A stretch of 64,000 nucleotides of DNA from JAXLRU01 sp046330935 (lineage in GTDB: Bacteria; Actinomycetota; Actinomycetes; Actinomycetales; Kineosporiaceae), in assembly GCA_046330935.1 (NCBI GenBank), contig JAXLRU010000002.1, forward strand, positions 186,001 through 250,000, in the 5' to 3' direction. Of the stretch, positions 31,925-40,477 are shown piece by piece (within the stretch, counting starts at the first letter, position 1; each line of letters opens with the position of its first letter). The translations under genes were made by a program, and so were the position numbers. The notes below the pieces were generated by a model, which worked only from the letters and a program-made list of their open reading frames with translations, ran no database searches and was not told the DNA's origin.

Positions 31925-33093
31925 CGCCCGGGGGCGGTGAGGTCGATCGTGGTGGGGGTCAGCCCGGCCAGCCGCTGGTAGAGCGCGGCGGTGCGGTCGG
32001 CGATGTCGTCCCAGTCGTGCCGCTTGAGCACGTCGGGCGCCAGCGTCGACCCGGCCAGGGCCTCGCCCTCGGGGTCGAGCAGGGCGTCGGAGAGCGTGCG
32101 CTCGAGGTCGTCGGTGTCGCCCGCGCGGAAGATCCGGTGGCCCTGCTGCCCCTCGCCGAGCACCTCGCGGTGGGGGGCGATGTCGCTGGCGACGACGGGC
32201 AGCCCGTAGGAGATCGCTTCGAGCAGCGTCAGCGGCAGGCCCTCGACGTCGGAGGGCAGCACGAACAGGCCCGCGTTGCTGTAGAGCTCCTGCAGGTCCT
32301 CCCCGTAGACGTAGCCGGGCAGGACGACCCGCGGGTCCTGCTCGGCCATGCGGCCGAGGGTGCCCGCGAACTCGTCGGTGTGGCTGGAGCCGCCCGCGAG
32401 GACCAGCCGTGAGTCGACGCCGAGGCGGGCGAACGCCGACAGCAGGAGGTCGGGGGCCTTCTCGGGCACGAACCGGCCCACGAACAGGGCATAGCGGCGC
32501 CGGGTCAGGCCCAGGCTCGCGAGGTAGGCGCCGGCCTCGACGTGCCGGCCGGGCAGGACGCCGTTGGTGATCCAGCTGGTCTCGCGGCCGTAGTGCGTGC
32601 GGTAGTGCTCGGCCAACGCCTGCGAGACGACGACCGTGGCGTCGGGCACCCGGGCGCTCATCCACGTGCCGGTGCTCAGCGCGCGCTTGGCGAGGCCGCC
32701 CCACTTGGCGCGGTCGGCGTCGAGCCCGTGCACGGTGAGCACGACCTTGGAGCGGCTGAACCACTTGGGCACCCAGCAGACCAGGCCGGGGCCGACCGCG
32801 TGGTAGTGGACGACGTCGTAGTGCTGGTTCAGGGTGGCCATCGAGCACAGCGCGCTGTGGCCGAACGCCTCCCAGCCCGCCCCGGGCGGGCAGGGCAGGG
32901 TGCGCACCTTCATCCCGCGGTACTCCGTGACGCCCTTGGCCACGTACCGCGGGCGGGCGAAGACGGTGACCTCGTGGCCGAGGGCCGCCAGGCGCGAGCC
33001 GAGCTGCTCGACGTGGTGCTCGATGCCGCCCCACGTCGCGGGGACGCCGCGCTGCCCGATCATCGCGATCCGCAGCGCGCGGCGGCGGCTCAC
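31873..33093 (-). CDS. GT4-family glycosyltransferase
   Basis: A 406-residue GT-B fold enzyme. The acceptor half opens with IAMIGQRGVPATWGGIEHHV, a motif common in exopolysaccharide GT4 enzymes. The donor half has LFVGRFVPEKAPDLLLSAFA and the E-x7-E motif as PSDVEGLPLTLLEAISYGLP. It would add one sugar to a lipid-linked repeat unit in the cytoplasm. The start overlaps the stop of the upstream epimerase gene by four bases (ATGA). First of a three-gene minus-strand unit of the exopolysaccharide locus, by position its last gene. Confidence 0.9.
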   Translation of the reverse strand: MSRRRALRIAMIGQRGVPATWGGIEHHVEQLGSRLAALGHEVTVFARPRYVAKGVTEYRGMKVRTLPCPPGAGWEAFGHSALCSMATLNQHYDVVHYHAVGPGLVCWVPKWFSRSKVVLTVHGLDADRAKWGGLAKRALSTGTWMSARVPDATVVVSQALAEHYRTHYGRETSWITNGVLPGRHVEAGAYLASLGLTRRRYALFVGRFVPEKAPDLLLSAFARLGVDSRLVLAGGSSHTDEFAGTLGRMAEQDPRVVLPGYVYGEDLQELYSNAGLFVLPSDVEGLPLTLLEAISYGLPVVASDIAPHREVLGEGQQGHRIFRAGDTDDLERTLSDALLDPEGEALAGSTLAPDVLKRHDWDDIADRTAALYQRLAGLTPTTIDLTAPGRHAERRNALGKEPVERA

Positions 33094-34124
33094 CGTTCTC
33101 CTCCGACCGCGTTGTTCTCGGCGGCGACCTCGCGGGCCCCGCCCTGGCCGGGCAGCTCGCCCTCGGCGGGGTCCACGGGCAGGCCGAGGCGCTGCTTGGT
33201 CCAGCGGACCTGGGCGGACAGGCCCTCCTTCAGGTCCACGACGGGCTCCCAGCCGAGCAGGCGCTGCGCCTGCTCGACCGACCCGCCGGTGGCGCGCACG
33301 TCACCGGCCTGCTCCGGCAGCTGCTCGATCAGCAGCGGCGATCCGACGATCTCCCCCAGCATCCCCAACATCTCCCCCACGGTGCACGATCCCCCGCCCG
33401 CGACGTTCGCGACGGTTCCGGCCGGGACGTCGGCGGCGCCGGCGGCGCGCGTCGCCCGGACGACGTCCATGACGTACGTGAAGTCGCGCACCTGGGAGCC
33501 GTCCCCGTACAGCGGGATGGCGCGCTGGTGGAGCGCGGCGTCGATGAACTTCGAGAACCCCATGTCGGGGCGCTGGCGCGGGCCGTAGACGGTGAAGTAC
33601 CGCAAAGACACCGTTGACAGGCCGTAGTTGGCGGCGTACAGGCTGCACAGGTGTTCGCCGGCGAGCTTGGTGACGCCGTAGGGCGAGAACGGGCGGGGCA
33701 GGTCGGTCTCGCGGGTCGGGTAGCTCGCCGCGTTGCCGTACACCGACGAGGACGACGCGTAGACCAGGCGCGGGGTGCGCACGCGCTTGGCGGCCTCGAG
33801 CAGCCGCTGGGTGGTCAGCACGTTGAGCGAGGCGTACTCGTCGAACCCGTCGGACCACGACAGGCGCACGCCCGGCTGGCCTGCCAGGTGGTAGACGACG
33901 TCGGCGCCCTCCAGCAGCGGGGCGACGTCGGCCGTGCGCAGGTCGGCCTCGACGAAGCGGAAGCCCGGGTGCTGTGCGAGCGCTTCGACGGTGGCCCGCT
34001 TGATGCTCACGTCGTAGTACGGGGTGAAGCAGTCGATCCCGAGGACGCGAGCCCCCGCGTCGAGGCACGCGCGGGCCAGATGGCCACCGATGAAGCCTGC
34101 GGCTCCGGTGATGACGACGTCCAC
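33090..34124 (-). CDS. NAD-dependent nucleotide-sugar epimerase/dehydratase
   Basis: A 344-residue short-chain dehydrogenase of the extended type. The NAD motif is ITGAAGFIGGHLARAC, the catalytic region is ASSSSVYGN...SPYGVTKLAGEHL (Ser, Tyr-x3-Lys), and the segments RYFTVYGPRQRPDMGFSKFI and DGSQVRDFTYVMDVVRA fit UDP-glucuronate 4-epimerase or UDP-glucose 4-epimerase enzymes. It supplies an activated sugar for the adjacent glycosyltransferases. The exact substrate cannot be read from sequence alone. Confidence 0.9.
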   Translation of the reverse strand: MDVVITGAAGFIGGHLARACLDAGARVLGIDCFTPYYDVSIKRATVEALAQHPGFRFVEADLRTADVAPLLEGADVVYHLAGQPGVRLSWSDGFDEYASLNVLTTQRLLEAAKRVRTPRLVYASSSSVYGNAASYPTRETDLPRPFSPYGVTKLAGEHLCSLYAANYGLSTVSLRYFTVYGPRQRPDMGFSKFIDAALHQRAIPLYGDGSQVRDFTYVMDVVRATRAAGAADVPAGTVANVAGGGSCTVGEMLGMLGEIVGSPLLIEQLPEQAGDVRATGGSVEQAQRLLGWEPVVDLKEGLSAQVRWTKQRLGLPVDPAEGELPGQGGAREVAAENNAVGGER

Positions 34125-34206
34125 GTCGGCTCCTCGAGGGTCCTCGGCCCCGCTGACGGGGCGTCGCGGGGTGGGGGGCGGTGCGGGGATGGGGCGGGTG
34201 CCTCGA

Positions 34207-35322
34207 TCAGCTCGGGGCCGGGACGGCTGTCGAGGGCAGGCGGCCGCGTCGCCGGACCACCGCGGACTCGAAGACCGCGAGGTGGGCAGCCGCCACGTCG
34301 CGGAAGGACTGTACGGGCGGCGGCGTCCGGGGGGAAGCCGCCTGGAGGTCGTCGATCGCGGCGATCAGGGCGGCCGCCAGGGCCGCGGGATCCTCGACCG
34401 GGACGAGCGGGACGTCGGGGCCCACGGCCTCGGCGATGCCCGCCCCGGCGCAGGCGACGGCGGGGACGCCGCACGCCTGGGCCTCGAGCAGGGCGTTGGG
34501 CAGGCCCTCGTAGCGCGAGGGCATGACGAACAGGTCGAGGCCGCGCAGGTGGTCGGCCACGGCCCGGGCGCCCTTGACCGCCCCGGGCAGCCGCACGGGC
34601 AGCCCCGCGGCCGCGGCCTCGAGCTCGGCGCGCAGCTCGCCCTCACCGGCGATGACGACCTCGACGTCGTGGACGGCGAGGACGGCGGGCAGCGCGCGCA
34701 GGAGGACGTCGAAGCCCTTCTGGTGCACCAGCCGCCCGAGGCCGCCGATGACGACGGACCGGCGGACGCCGTCGGCGCCGACCAGCGGCGGGCGCGGCTG
34801 CAGCGGCCGGAAGACCTCGGGGTCGATGCCGTTGCGGATGAGGTGGATGCGCTCCCGGGGAGCGCCGTGGAACTCGGCGATGAAGTCGACGACGGCGGCG
34901 GAGTTGCCGATGTACTCCTGGGTGCGCGCGCGCAGGGCGGCGTCGAGCACCCGTTGGGGCCGGCGACGGAACTCCTCGACGCGGCGCTCGGACATCACGA
35001 CGGCGATGTCCCCGGCCGCGATGCTCGCCGCGCGGGCGAATGCACTGCCGCCCCACAGGGAGGAGTGCATGACGTCCCACCGACCCGAGGAGACGAGCCG
35101 GCGCAATTGAGTGAACCGGTCGACTTTCAGAGGATTGCGGCCGTCCAGTTCCACGACGCGAATGCCGTCGGCAGCGAGCTCGGCGGTCAGCGGGAAGCCG
35201 GGGTAGAGCACGCACAGCGTGGGCTCCCAGAGCTCGCCCTGCGCGGCCCGCAGCATCCCCGCCAACTGGAGCTCGGTGCCCGATGGGGGCATTCGAGCGA
35301 TGACGTGGAGAACTGACAGCAC
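34207..35322 (-). CDS. GT4-family glycosyltransferase
   Basis: A 371-residue GT-B enzyme. The N-terminus LSVLHVIARMPPSGTELQLA resembles polysaccharide GT4 enzymes; the donor site has GGLGRLVHQKGFDVLLRALP and PSRYEGLPNALLEAQACGVP (E-x7-E). It is 82 bp upstream of the epimerase on the same strand. The 199-bp region upstream (35323-35521) shows no gene; it holds a small hairpin (35445-35461) and presumably the promoter. Confidence 0.9.
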   Translation of the reverse strand: MLSVLHVIARMPPSGTELQLAGMLRAAQGELWEPTLCVLYPGFPLTAELAADGIRVVELDGRNPLKVDRFTQLRRLVSSGRWDVMHSSLWGGSAFARAASIAAGDIAVVMSERRVEEFRRRPQRVLDAALRARTQEYIGNSAAVVDFIAEFHGAPRERIHLIRNGIDPEVFRPLQPRPPLVGADGVRRSVVIGGLGRLVHQKGFDVLLRALPAVLAVHDVEVVIAGEGELRAELEAAAAGLPVRLPGAVKGARAVADHLRGLDLFVMPSRYEGLPNALLEAQACGVPAVACAGAGIAEAVGPDVPLVPVEDPAALAAALIAAIDDLQAASPRTPPPVQSFRDVAAAHLAVFESAVVRRRGRLPSTAVPAPS

Positions 35323-35521
35323 CGCGACAGCGTAACGGCGCGGAGCCGACCCCAGAAGGGTTCACGGAAAGTGGTGACCGTCCGTGCGGCGAACGCGCCA
35401 TCGTCGCCGCAATCAGTGAATGACCCTGCACGCAGAGTAAATGCACACGGTTGTTCCGTGTCGAAGAGTGGCCGCGCGACGACGAGGCGTGGGAGCGCCT
35501 TATCCCCGCCCGGCGCCCCGA

Positions 35522-36607
35522 CTACGGCAGCGCATTCTTGGACAAGTTCCCCTTTGCCGTCGCGAGGACGGATCCCGACCACTCGTCGTAACCCTGCGGC
35601 AACTCCACGGAGTTGACGCCGACACCGACGGCGTAGGAGAGAACCGACCTCGGTTCGCCGATCCGCGCGTTCGTCGCGGTCTGGATCACCGACGGCGGAC
35701 CGAGCCTGCGCATCTCGTCGTAGATCTTGACGTAACGCGGTGTAGCCATCTTGTCCATCGAGAGCGAGTTGTTCTGGAGCCCGCAGCGGTCGTCGAGGAC
35801 CTGCCGGCAGTAGGTCATCATCTGCAGCGTGAACGCCATGTCGGCGTCGCCGTCGGGCTCCTCCAGCACCGGCAGCGGCCCGAAGGCGACGTCGGAGATC
35901 GTCCGCTTCCACACCGCGTGGGCGGAGATGGCCTCCTTGATGCACTTCTTGTCCAGGTCCGTCGCGTAGCCCGCGGCCCGCATCGCAGCGGTGTTCTGCG
36001 CCGAGCCCAACTGCCGCGCGAACATCTCGTCGTAGAGGGTGCTGCAGCGGGAGACGGTGACCTCGCGGATCTCGGCCACGGAGTCGTACTTCGTCGCCAG
36101 CTTCGACTGCAACGCCGCGTACGCCGTCCCGTACGCCGTGGTCCAGAACCGGGGCAGCGTCCCCGACATCACCGACGAGCCGGGCTTGGTGTTGACGTAC
36201 TTCACCGGCGCCCCGCCCAGGCGCTTGGACCACTCCGGGCTGTCGACCCCGGCGAACACCCGCACCTTGAGCTTCAGCCCGTAGGCGGGCGAGGAGGGGT
36301 CGCGCACCTTGTTCAGGGCGGCGTCGATGGCGTTCGGGCTCGCGATCGAGCCGTTCTCGGAGGGCTGGAGGTCGGCCCAGCGGACCTTCACCACGAAGCC
36401 GGACACATACTGCCGGTTCTTGCCCTTGGGCATGCCCTGGCGGTCGATCAGGCCCTGGATCGGCTTCTTCACGTTGTCGGTCGGGGCAGGCGCCATCGGC
36501 GACGCCCCGCGCTTGTCCTCGTCCGGGGTCCAGGTGGTGGTGCACGCACTCAGCGACGCGACGGCCGTCACCGCGACCGCGACGGCCAGTACTCGACGCC
36601 GCTTCAT
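35522..36607 (-). CDS. Glycosidase-like lipoprotein of the polysaccharide locus
   Basis: A 361-residue exported lipoprotein. The signal peptide (RRRVLAVAVAVTAVASLSAC) ends in the lipobox LSAC. The mature protein looks like a (beta/alpha)8 glycoside hydrolase: VSGFVVKVRWADLQPSENGS near the start, KLKVRVFAGVDSPEWSKRLG and EIREVTVSRCSTLYDEMFA. These resemble beta-strand ends of clan GH-A folds, although I cannot fix a family. ATG at 36607 follows GGAGGAGT. It may trim or process the polysaccharide at the cell surface. It diverges from the sulfotransferase gene across 79 bp. Confidence 0.7.
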   Translation of the reverse strand: MKRRRVLAVAVAVTAVASLSACTTTWTPDEDKRGASPMAPAPTDNVKKPIQGLIDRQGMPKGKNRQYVSGFVVKVRWADLQPSENGSIASPNAIDAALNKVRDPSSPAYGLKLKVRVFAGVDSPEWSKRLGGAPVKYVNTKPGSSVMSGTLPRFWTTAYGTAYAALQSKLATKYDSVAEIREVTVSRCSTLYDEMFARQLGSAQNTAAMRAAGYATDLDKKCIKEAISAHAVWKRTISDVAFGPLPVLEEPDGDADMAFTLQMMTYCRQVLDDRCGLQNNSLSMDKMATPRYVKIYDEMRRLGPPSVIQTATNARIGEPRSVLSYAVGVGVNSVELPQGYDEWSGSVLATAKGNLSKNALP

Positions 36608-36686
36608 GACTCCTCCACCCACGCTGCTTCCTCACCTGACGATTCCGTCGGTTCGCACACCTGCGCCCGTGCATACACTTCACGAC

Positions 36687-38747
36687 GTGACGGACGACGC
36701 CGTGCCCAGCAGCCCGCAGTCAGGTTCGACCCTGCCTGACGGGCCGCACCGGAGCATGGTGCCCCATTCCCCCGCTGTTGCCCATGTCGATGCGCCCACC
36801 GGTTCCCCCGTTCGGGTGCTCTACGTGGCCGGGACGGGACGCTCCGGAAGCACGCTCATCTCCAATCTCATCGGCAGCGTGCCCGGCGCACTGTCGGTCG
36901 GCGAGCTGCGCTACCTGTGGGAACGAGGCATCCGCGAGAACGGGATGTGCGGGTGCGGCGAGCGCTTCGCGGAGTGTCCCTTCTGGGCCGCGGTCCTCGA
37001 GGCGGCCTACCCGGGGATGAACGCCGCCGACCTCGACGAGCTCGTCACCCGCGTCGTCGCGGCCGACCACGAGCTCCTGCGCCTACGCCAGGCGCCGGGC
37101 CTGCTGCGCCGTCAGGAGGGCGGGGTCGCCCAGCGCCTGCTCACCACCGAGCTGTCGCGGATCTACCGGGCGATCGCGCAGGTCGCCCGGCCGACCGTCA
37201 TCGTCGACTCCTCCAAGCTCGTCAGCTTCGCCCTCATCGTGGCCCGCACCCCCGGCATCGAGCTGAGCGTCGCCCACCTCGTGCGCGACCCGCGCGGCGC
37301 CGCCCACTCGTGGTCCAAGCAGATCCAGCGCACCGACCGTGGCGAGGTCACGGCCATGGGCACCGAGCCGCCGCTGAAGAGCGGGCTGCTGTGGAGCCTG
37401 TGGAACGGCCTCGCCGCGGGCACCCACGCCGGGGCCGGGCACCGCTACGCGCGGGTGCGCTACGAAGACGTGATGGCCACCCCGCGCGAGGCGCTCGCCC
37501 CCACCCTGCGCATGGTCGGCCTCGACCCGGGCGAGCTGCCCGAGGTGGTCGACGGCCACGTCCACCTGGCCGTCACGCACTCCGTGGCCGGCAACCCCGG
37601 GCGGATGCGCGCCGGGGCCGTCCCCCTACGCACCGATGCCGCCTGGACCTCGCAGATGCCGCGCAAGGACCGGATCGTCGTCACCGCGGCCACCGCCCCC
37701 CTGCTGCCCGTGCTCGGCTACCGGCCCGGCGGGCCGGCCGGCTCGTCGTCGTCCCAGGGGTCGGCGGCGGCCTCCCCCGAGGCGGGCGCGGACCCGGTGG
37801 CCCCCCGCCAGTTCGTCGAGGACATGCCGCCCCTGCAGCGCACGGTGGCCCGCGCCCGGCGCAACCTCACCTGGATCCGCGAGCAGGGCCTGAGCCGCGT
37901 GCTGGAGGAGAAGGAGATCGACCCGCTGCGGACGATCCCCAGCAACGCCCGCAAGGCCGCGTTCCGCTCCGGCCGCCCCCGCGGGCAGGCGGTGCCCGTC
38001 TTCCTGCTCGGCCTGCAGCGTTCCGGCACCAACATGGTCGTGCGCGGCCTCGGCATGGCGCCCGAGGTCGAGGTGCACAACGAGAACGACGCCGTCGCGT
38101 TCACCCGGTTCAAGCTGCGCCCGCTGCCCATGATCGAGGCGATCGTGGCGCACAGCCGGCACACGCACGTCCTGTTCAAGCCCCTGTGCGACTCCCACCG
38201 CGCCCTCGACCTGCTGTCGATCACCGCCCCCCGGCCCCCGCGCGTCCTGTGGGCCTACCGCGACGTCGACGGCCGCGTCCGTTCCTCCCTCGCCAAGTTC
38301 GGCGACGGCAACCTCCAGGTGCTGCGCGAGTTCGCTGCCGGCGTCAACACCACCCGCTGGCACGTCCAGGGCATGGCCGAGGACACCGCCGAGTTCGTCC
38401 GCAGCCTCGACTTCGACGCGATGACGCCCGAGTCCGGCTCGGCGCTGATGTGGTACGTCCGCAACCGGCTCTACTTCGACCAGGGCCTGCACCTGCGCGA
38501 GGACGTCCACCTCGCCCGCTACGAGGCGTTCCTCGCCGAACCCCAGGCCACGATGAAGCCGCTGTGCGACTTCCTCGGCTTCGAGTACCGCGACGACCTC
38601 GTCGCCCACGTCACCCCCCGCCCTCCGACGCACACCGCGCCGCTCGCCCTCGACCCGCGCGTGCGCGACAAGTGCGACGAGCTCGCCGCCGCCCTCCAGG
38701 ACGCCCTCGAACAGCAGGCGGGGCGCGGACCCCAGGTCGGGCGGTGA
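36687..38747 (+). CDS. Two-domain sulfotransferase
   Basis: A 686-residue protein with two sulfotransferase-type domains in one chain. Domain 1 has the PAPS 5'-phosphosulfate loop YVAGTGRSGSTLISNLIG (about residues 47-64) and the 3'-phosphate region VAHLVRDPRGAAHSW. Domain 2 begins near residue 435 with FLLGLQRSGTNMVVRGLG and has VLWAYRDVDGRVRSSLAKFG. A Ser/Ala/Pro linker separates them. Such enzymes move sulfate from PAPS to carbohydrate or lipid hydroxyls. GTG at 36687 is used. The stop overlaps the flippase start (GTGA), tying it to polysaccharide export. PAPS synthesis genes are not in the window. Confidence 0.85.
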   Translation: MTDDAVPSSPQSGSTLPDGPHRSMVPHSPAVAHVDAPTGSPVRVLYVAGTGRSGSTLISNLIGSVPGALSVGELRYLWERGIRENGMCGCGERFAECPFWAAVLEAAYPGMNAADLDELVTRVVAADHELLRLRQAPGLLRRQEGGVAQRLLTTELSRIYRAIAQVARPTVIVDSSKLVSFALIVARTPGIELSVAHLVRDPRGAAHSWSKQIQRTDRGEVTAMGTEPPLKSGLLWSLWNGLAAGTHAGAGHRYARVRYEDVMATPREALAPTLRMVGLDPGELPEVVDGHVHLAVTHSVAGNPGRMRAGAVPLRTDAAWTSQMPRKDRIVVTAATAPLLPVLGYRPGGPAGSSSSQGSAAASPEAGADPVAPRQFVEDMPPLQRTVARARRNLTWIREQGLSRVLEEKEIDPLRTIPSNARKAAFRSGRPRGQAVPVFLLGLQRSGTNMVVRGLGMAPEVEVHNENDAVAFTRFKLRPLPMIEAIVAHSRHTHVLFKPLCDSHRALDLLSITAPRPPRVLWAYRDVDGRVRSSLAKFGDGNLQVLREFAAGVNTTRWHVQGMAEDTAEFVRSLDFDAMTPESGSALMWYVRNRLYFDQGLHLREDVHLARYEAFLAEPQATMKPLCDFLGFEYRDDLVAHVTPRPPTHTAPLALDPRVRDKCDELAAALQDALEQQAGRGPQVGR

Positions 38748-40477
38748 GCCCCCGCGGGCCCGGCGGCAAGGGGGGCGGGTTCGTCCGGCAGTCCGCCACG
38801 TCCTCCGGCGCCGCGCTGCTCGCGATGCTGTCGGGCCTGCTGCTCGACGTCGCGATCGCGACGTCATTCGGCGCCACGAAGACCACCGACGTCTTCTTCG
38901 TCGCCGCCAAGATCCCCGTGGCCCTCGCCGCACTGCTGATGACGGTGGCCACGCAGACGCTCGTCCCCGCGTTCGTGCGCGAGGCCGCCGCCACCGCTGC
39001 CGCCTCCTCCGCCGAGGCCGCCGGCTCGCGGCCGCGCGACGCGCACCGCGCGCGCGGGCGTCGCGGCATCGACCCGCTCACCCAGTTCGCCTCGCGCGTG
39101 CTCACCGCCGTCGTCGCCGTCGGCCTCGCCCTGTGGGGGCTCGCGTGGCTGACCGCCGGGCCGCTCGTCTTCCTCACCGCCCCCGGCCTGCACGGTGCGT
39201 CCCACGACCGCGCGGCCGCGCTGATCCCCATCGTGTTCCTGCTCGTGCCGCTCGTGGCCGCCGCCGAGACCGTGCGGTCGGCGCTCAACGCCAGCGACGC
39301 GTTCGTCGCCCCCGCCGCCATGAACCTGTTCATGAACGCGCCCGCGGCGGCGGTCATCCTCGGCTGGCCGCTCGTCGGCGACCTCACCATCACCGTCGTG
39401 GCATGGGCCTACGTCGCCGGCGCCGCCCTCCAGCTCGCCACGATCACCGCCGTCGCCCACCGCGGCGGGGTGCGGATCCGGCTGGGCTGGCCGGTGGGCG
39501 ACCCGCGCCTGCGTCAGGTCGTCACCGTGGGCCGCGGCTCGCTCGGGTCCTCGCTGCTCAACCTCGGCAACCGCATCGTCGAGCAGGCCGTCGCCTCGCA
39601 GCTGCCGTCCGGCTCCATCACCCTGCTCTCCTACGGCAACCGGCTGATCTCCGCCCTCGGCGGCGGGGTGTTCTTCCGGCCCGCCGTGGTCGCGATGATG
39701 CCGCGCCTGTCCCGCGCCGAGCACGCCGGCGACACCGCCGCCGTCCACCGCAACCTGGTCCGCGGGCTGCGGTTCATCCTCGTCATCTCCGTCCCGCTGA
39801 CCGCGTTCACGGTGGCCCTCGCCGTCCCCGTCATCCGGCTCGTCTTCCACCGCGGCGACTTCACCGCCGAGGCCGCCCGTATCCTCGCGCTCGTCCTCGC
39901 CGTCTACGGGTTCAGCCTGGTCGGTTCCGGGGTGCAGCGGATCCTGCTCGCCGTGTTCTACGCCCGGCAGGACACCTCGACCCCCCTGCGCAACACCTTC
40001 TACGGCGTGATCGTCGACCTCGTGCTCCTCCTCCCCTGCCTGGTGCTCGCCGGGCTCTGGAGCGGGGGCGGCGGATCGTGGACCGAGACGACGGGGGCCG
40101 TGGTCGGCGTCGCCGTCGCCTTCTCGATCACTCAGTACGCGATCGTCGCGCACGCCTGGGTGCGGGTGCGGGCCACCCTGCCGCTGCGGTGGGCCGACGT
40201 CCGTTCGACTGTTTTCACGCTGTCGGCCTCCAGCGCCGCCGCCACCGGGGTCATGATGGCGCTCGTGCACCTGTTCGGACTGGCCCGCGAGGACGACCTC
40301 CTGCGGCTGACCCTGCTCACCGGCGTCGCCGGAGCCGCCGGCGCGGCCGTGCTCGCCGCCGGGGTCGTGCCGCTGGTGCGCCGCGGCGGCCTGCGGCCCC
40401 CGCGCGACGGTGCACCTGCGCGCGTCATCGATGAGGCGGCCGAGCCGGCACCCGGGCAGCAGGAGGTGGCGCGGTGA
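38744..40477 (+). CDS. MurJ/MviN-type lipid-linked oligosaccharide flippase
   Basis: A 577-residue membrane protein with about 14 hydrophobic segments, of the MOP superfamily. MurJ-like features include FGATKTTDVFFVAAKIPVAL near the start, NRIVEQAVASQLPSGSITLL and SYGNRLISALGGGVFFRPAV. The position between a sulfotransferase and an O-antigen-ligase-type gene suggests it flips a lipid-linked polysaccharide repeat rather than lipid II, although MurJ proper cannot be excluded. Both ends overlap neighbours by four bases, so three genes form one operon. Confidence 0.88.
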   Translation: MSPRGPGGKGGGFVRQSATSSGAALLAMLSGLLLDVAIATSFGATKTTDVFFVAAKIPVALAALLMTVATQTLVPAFVREAAATAAASSAEAAGSRPRDAHRARGRRGIDPLTQFASRVLTAVVAVGLALWGLAWLTAGPLVFLTAPGLHGASHDRAAALIPIVFLLVPLVAAAETVRSALNASDAFVAPAAMNLFMNAPAAAVILGWPLVGDLTITVVAWAYVAGAALQLATITAVAHRGGVRIRLGWPVGDPRLRQVVTVGRGSLGSSLLNLGNRIVEQAVASQLPSGSITLLSYGNRLISALGGGVFFRPAVVAMMPRLSRAEHAGDTAAVHRNLVRGLRFILVISVPLTAFTVALAVPVIRLVFHRGDFTAEAARILALVLAVYGFSLVGSGVQRILLAVFYARQDTSTPLRNTFYGVIVDLVLLLPCLVLAGLWSGGGGSWTETTGAVVGVAVAFSITQYAIVAHAWVRVRATLPLRWADVRSTVFTLSASSAAATGVMMALVHLFGLAREDDLLRLTLLTGVAGAAGAAVLAAGVVPLVRRGGLRPPRDGAPARVIDEAAEPAPGQQEVAR

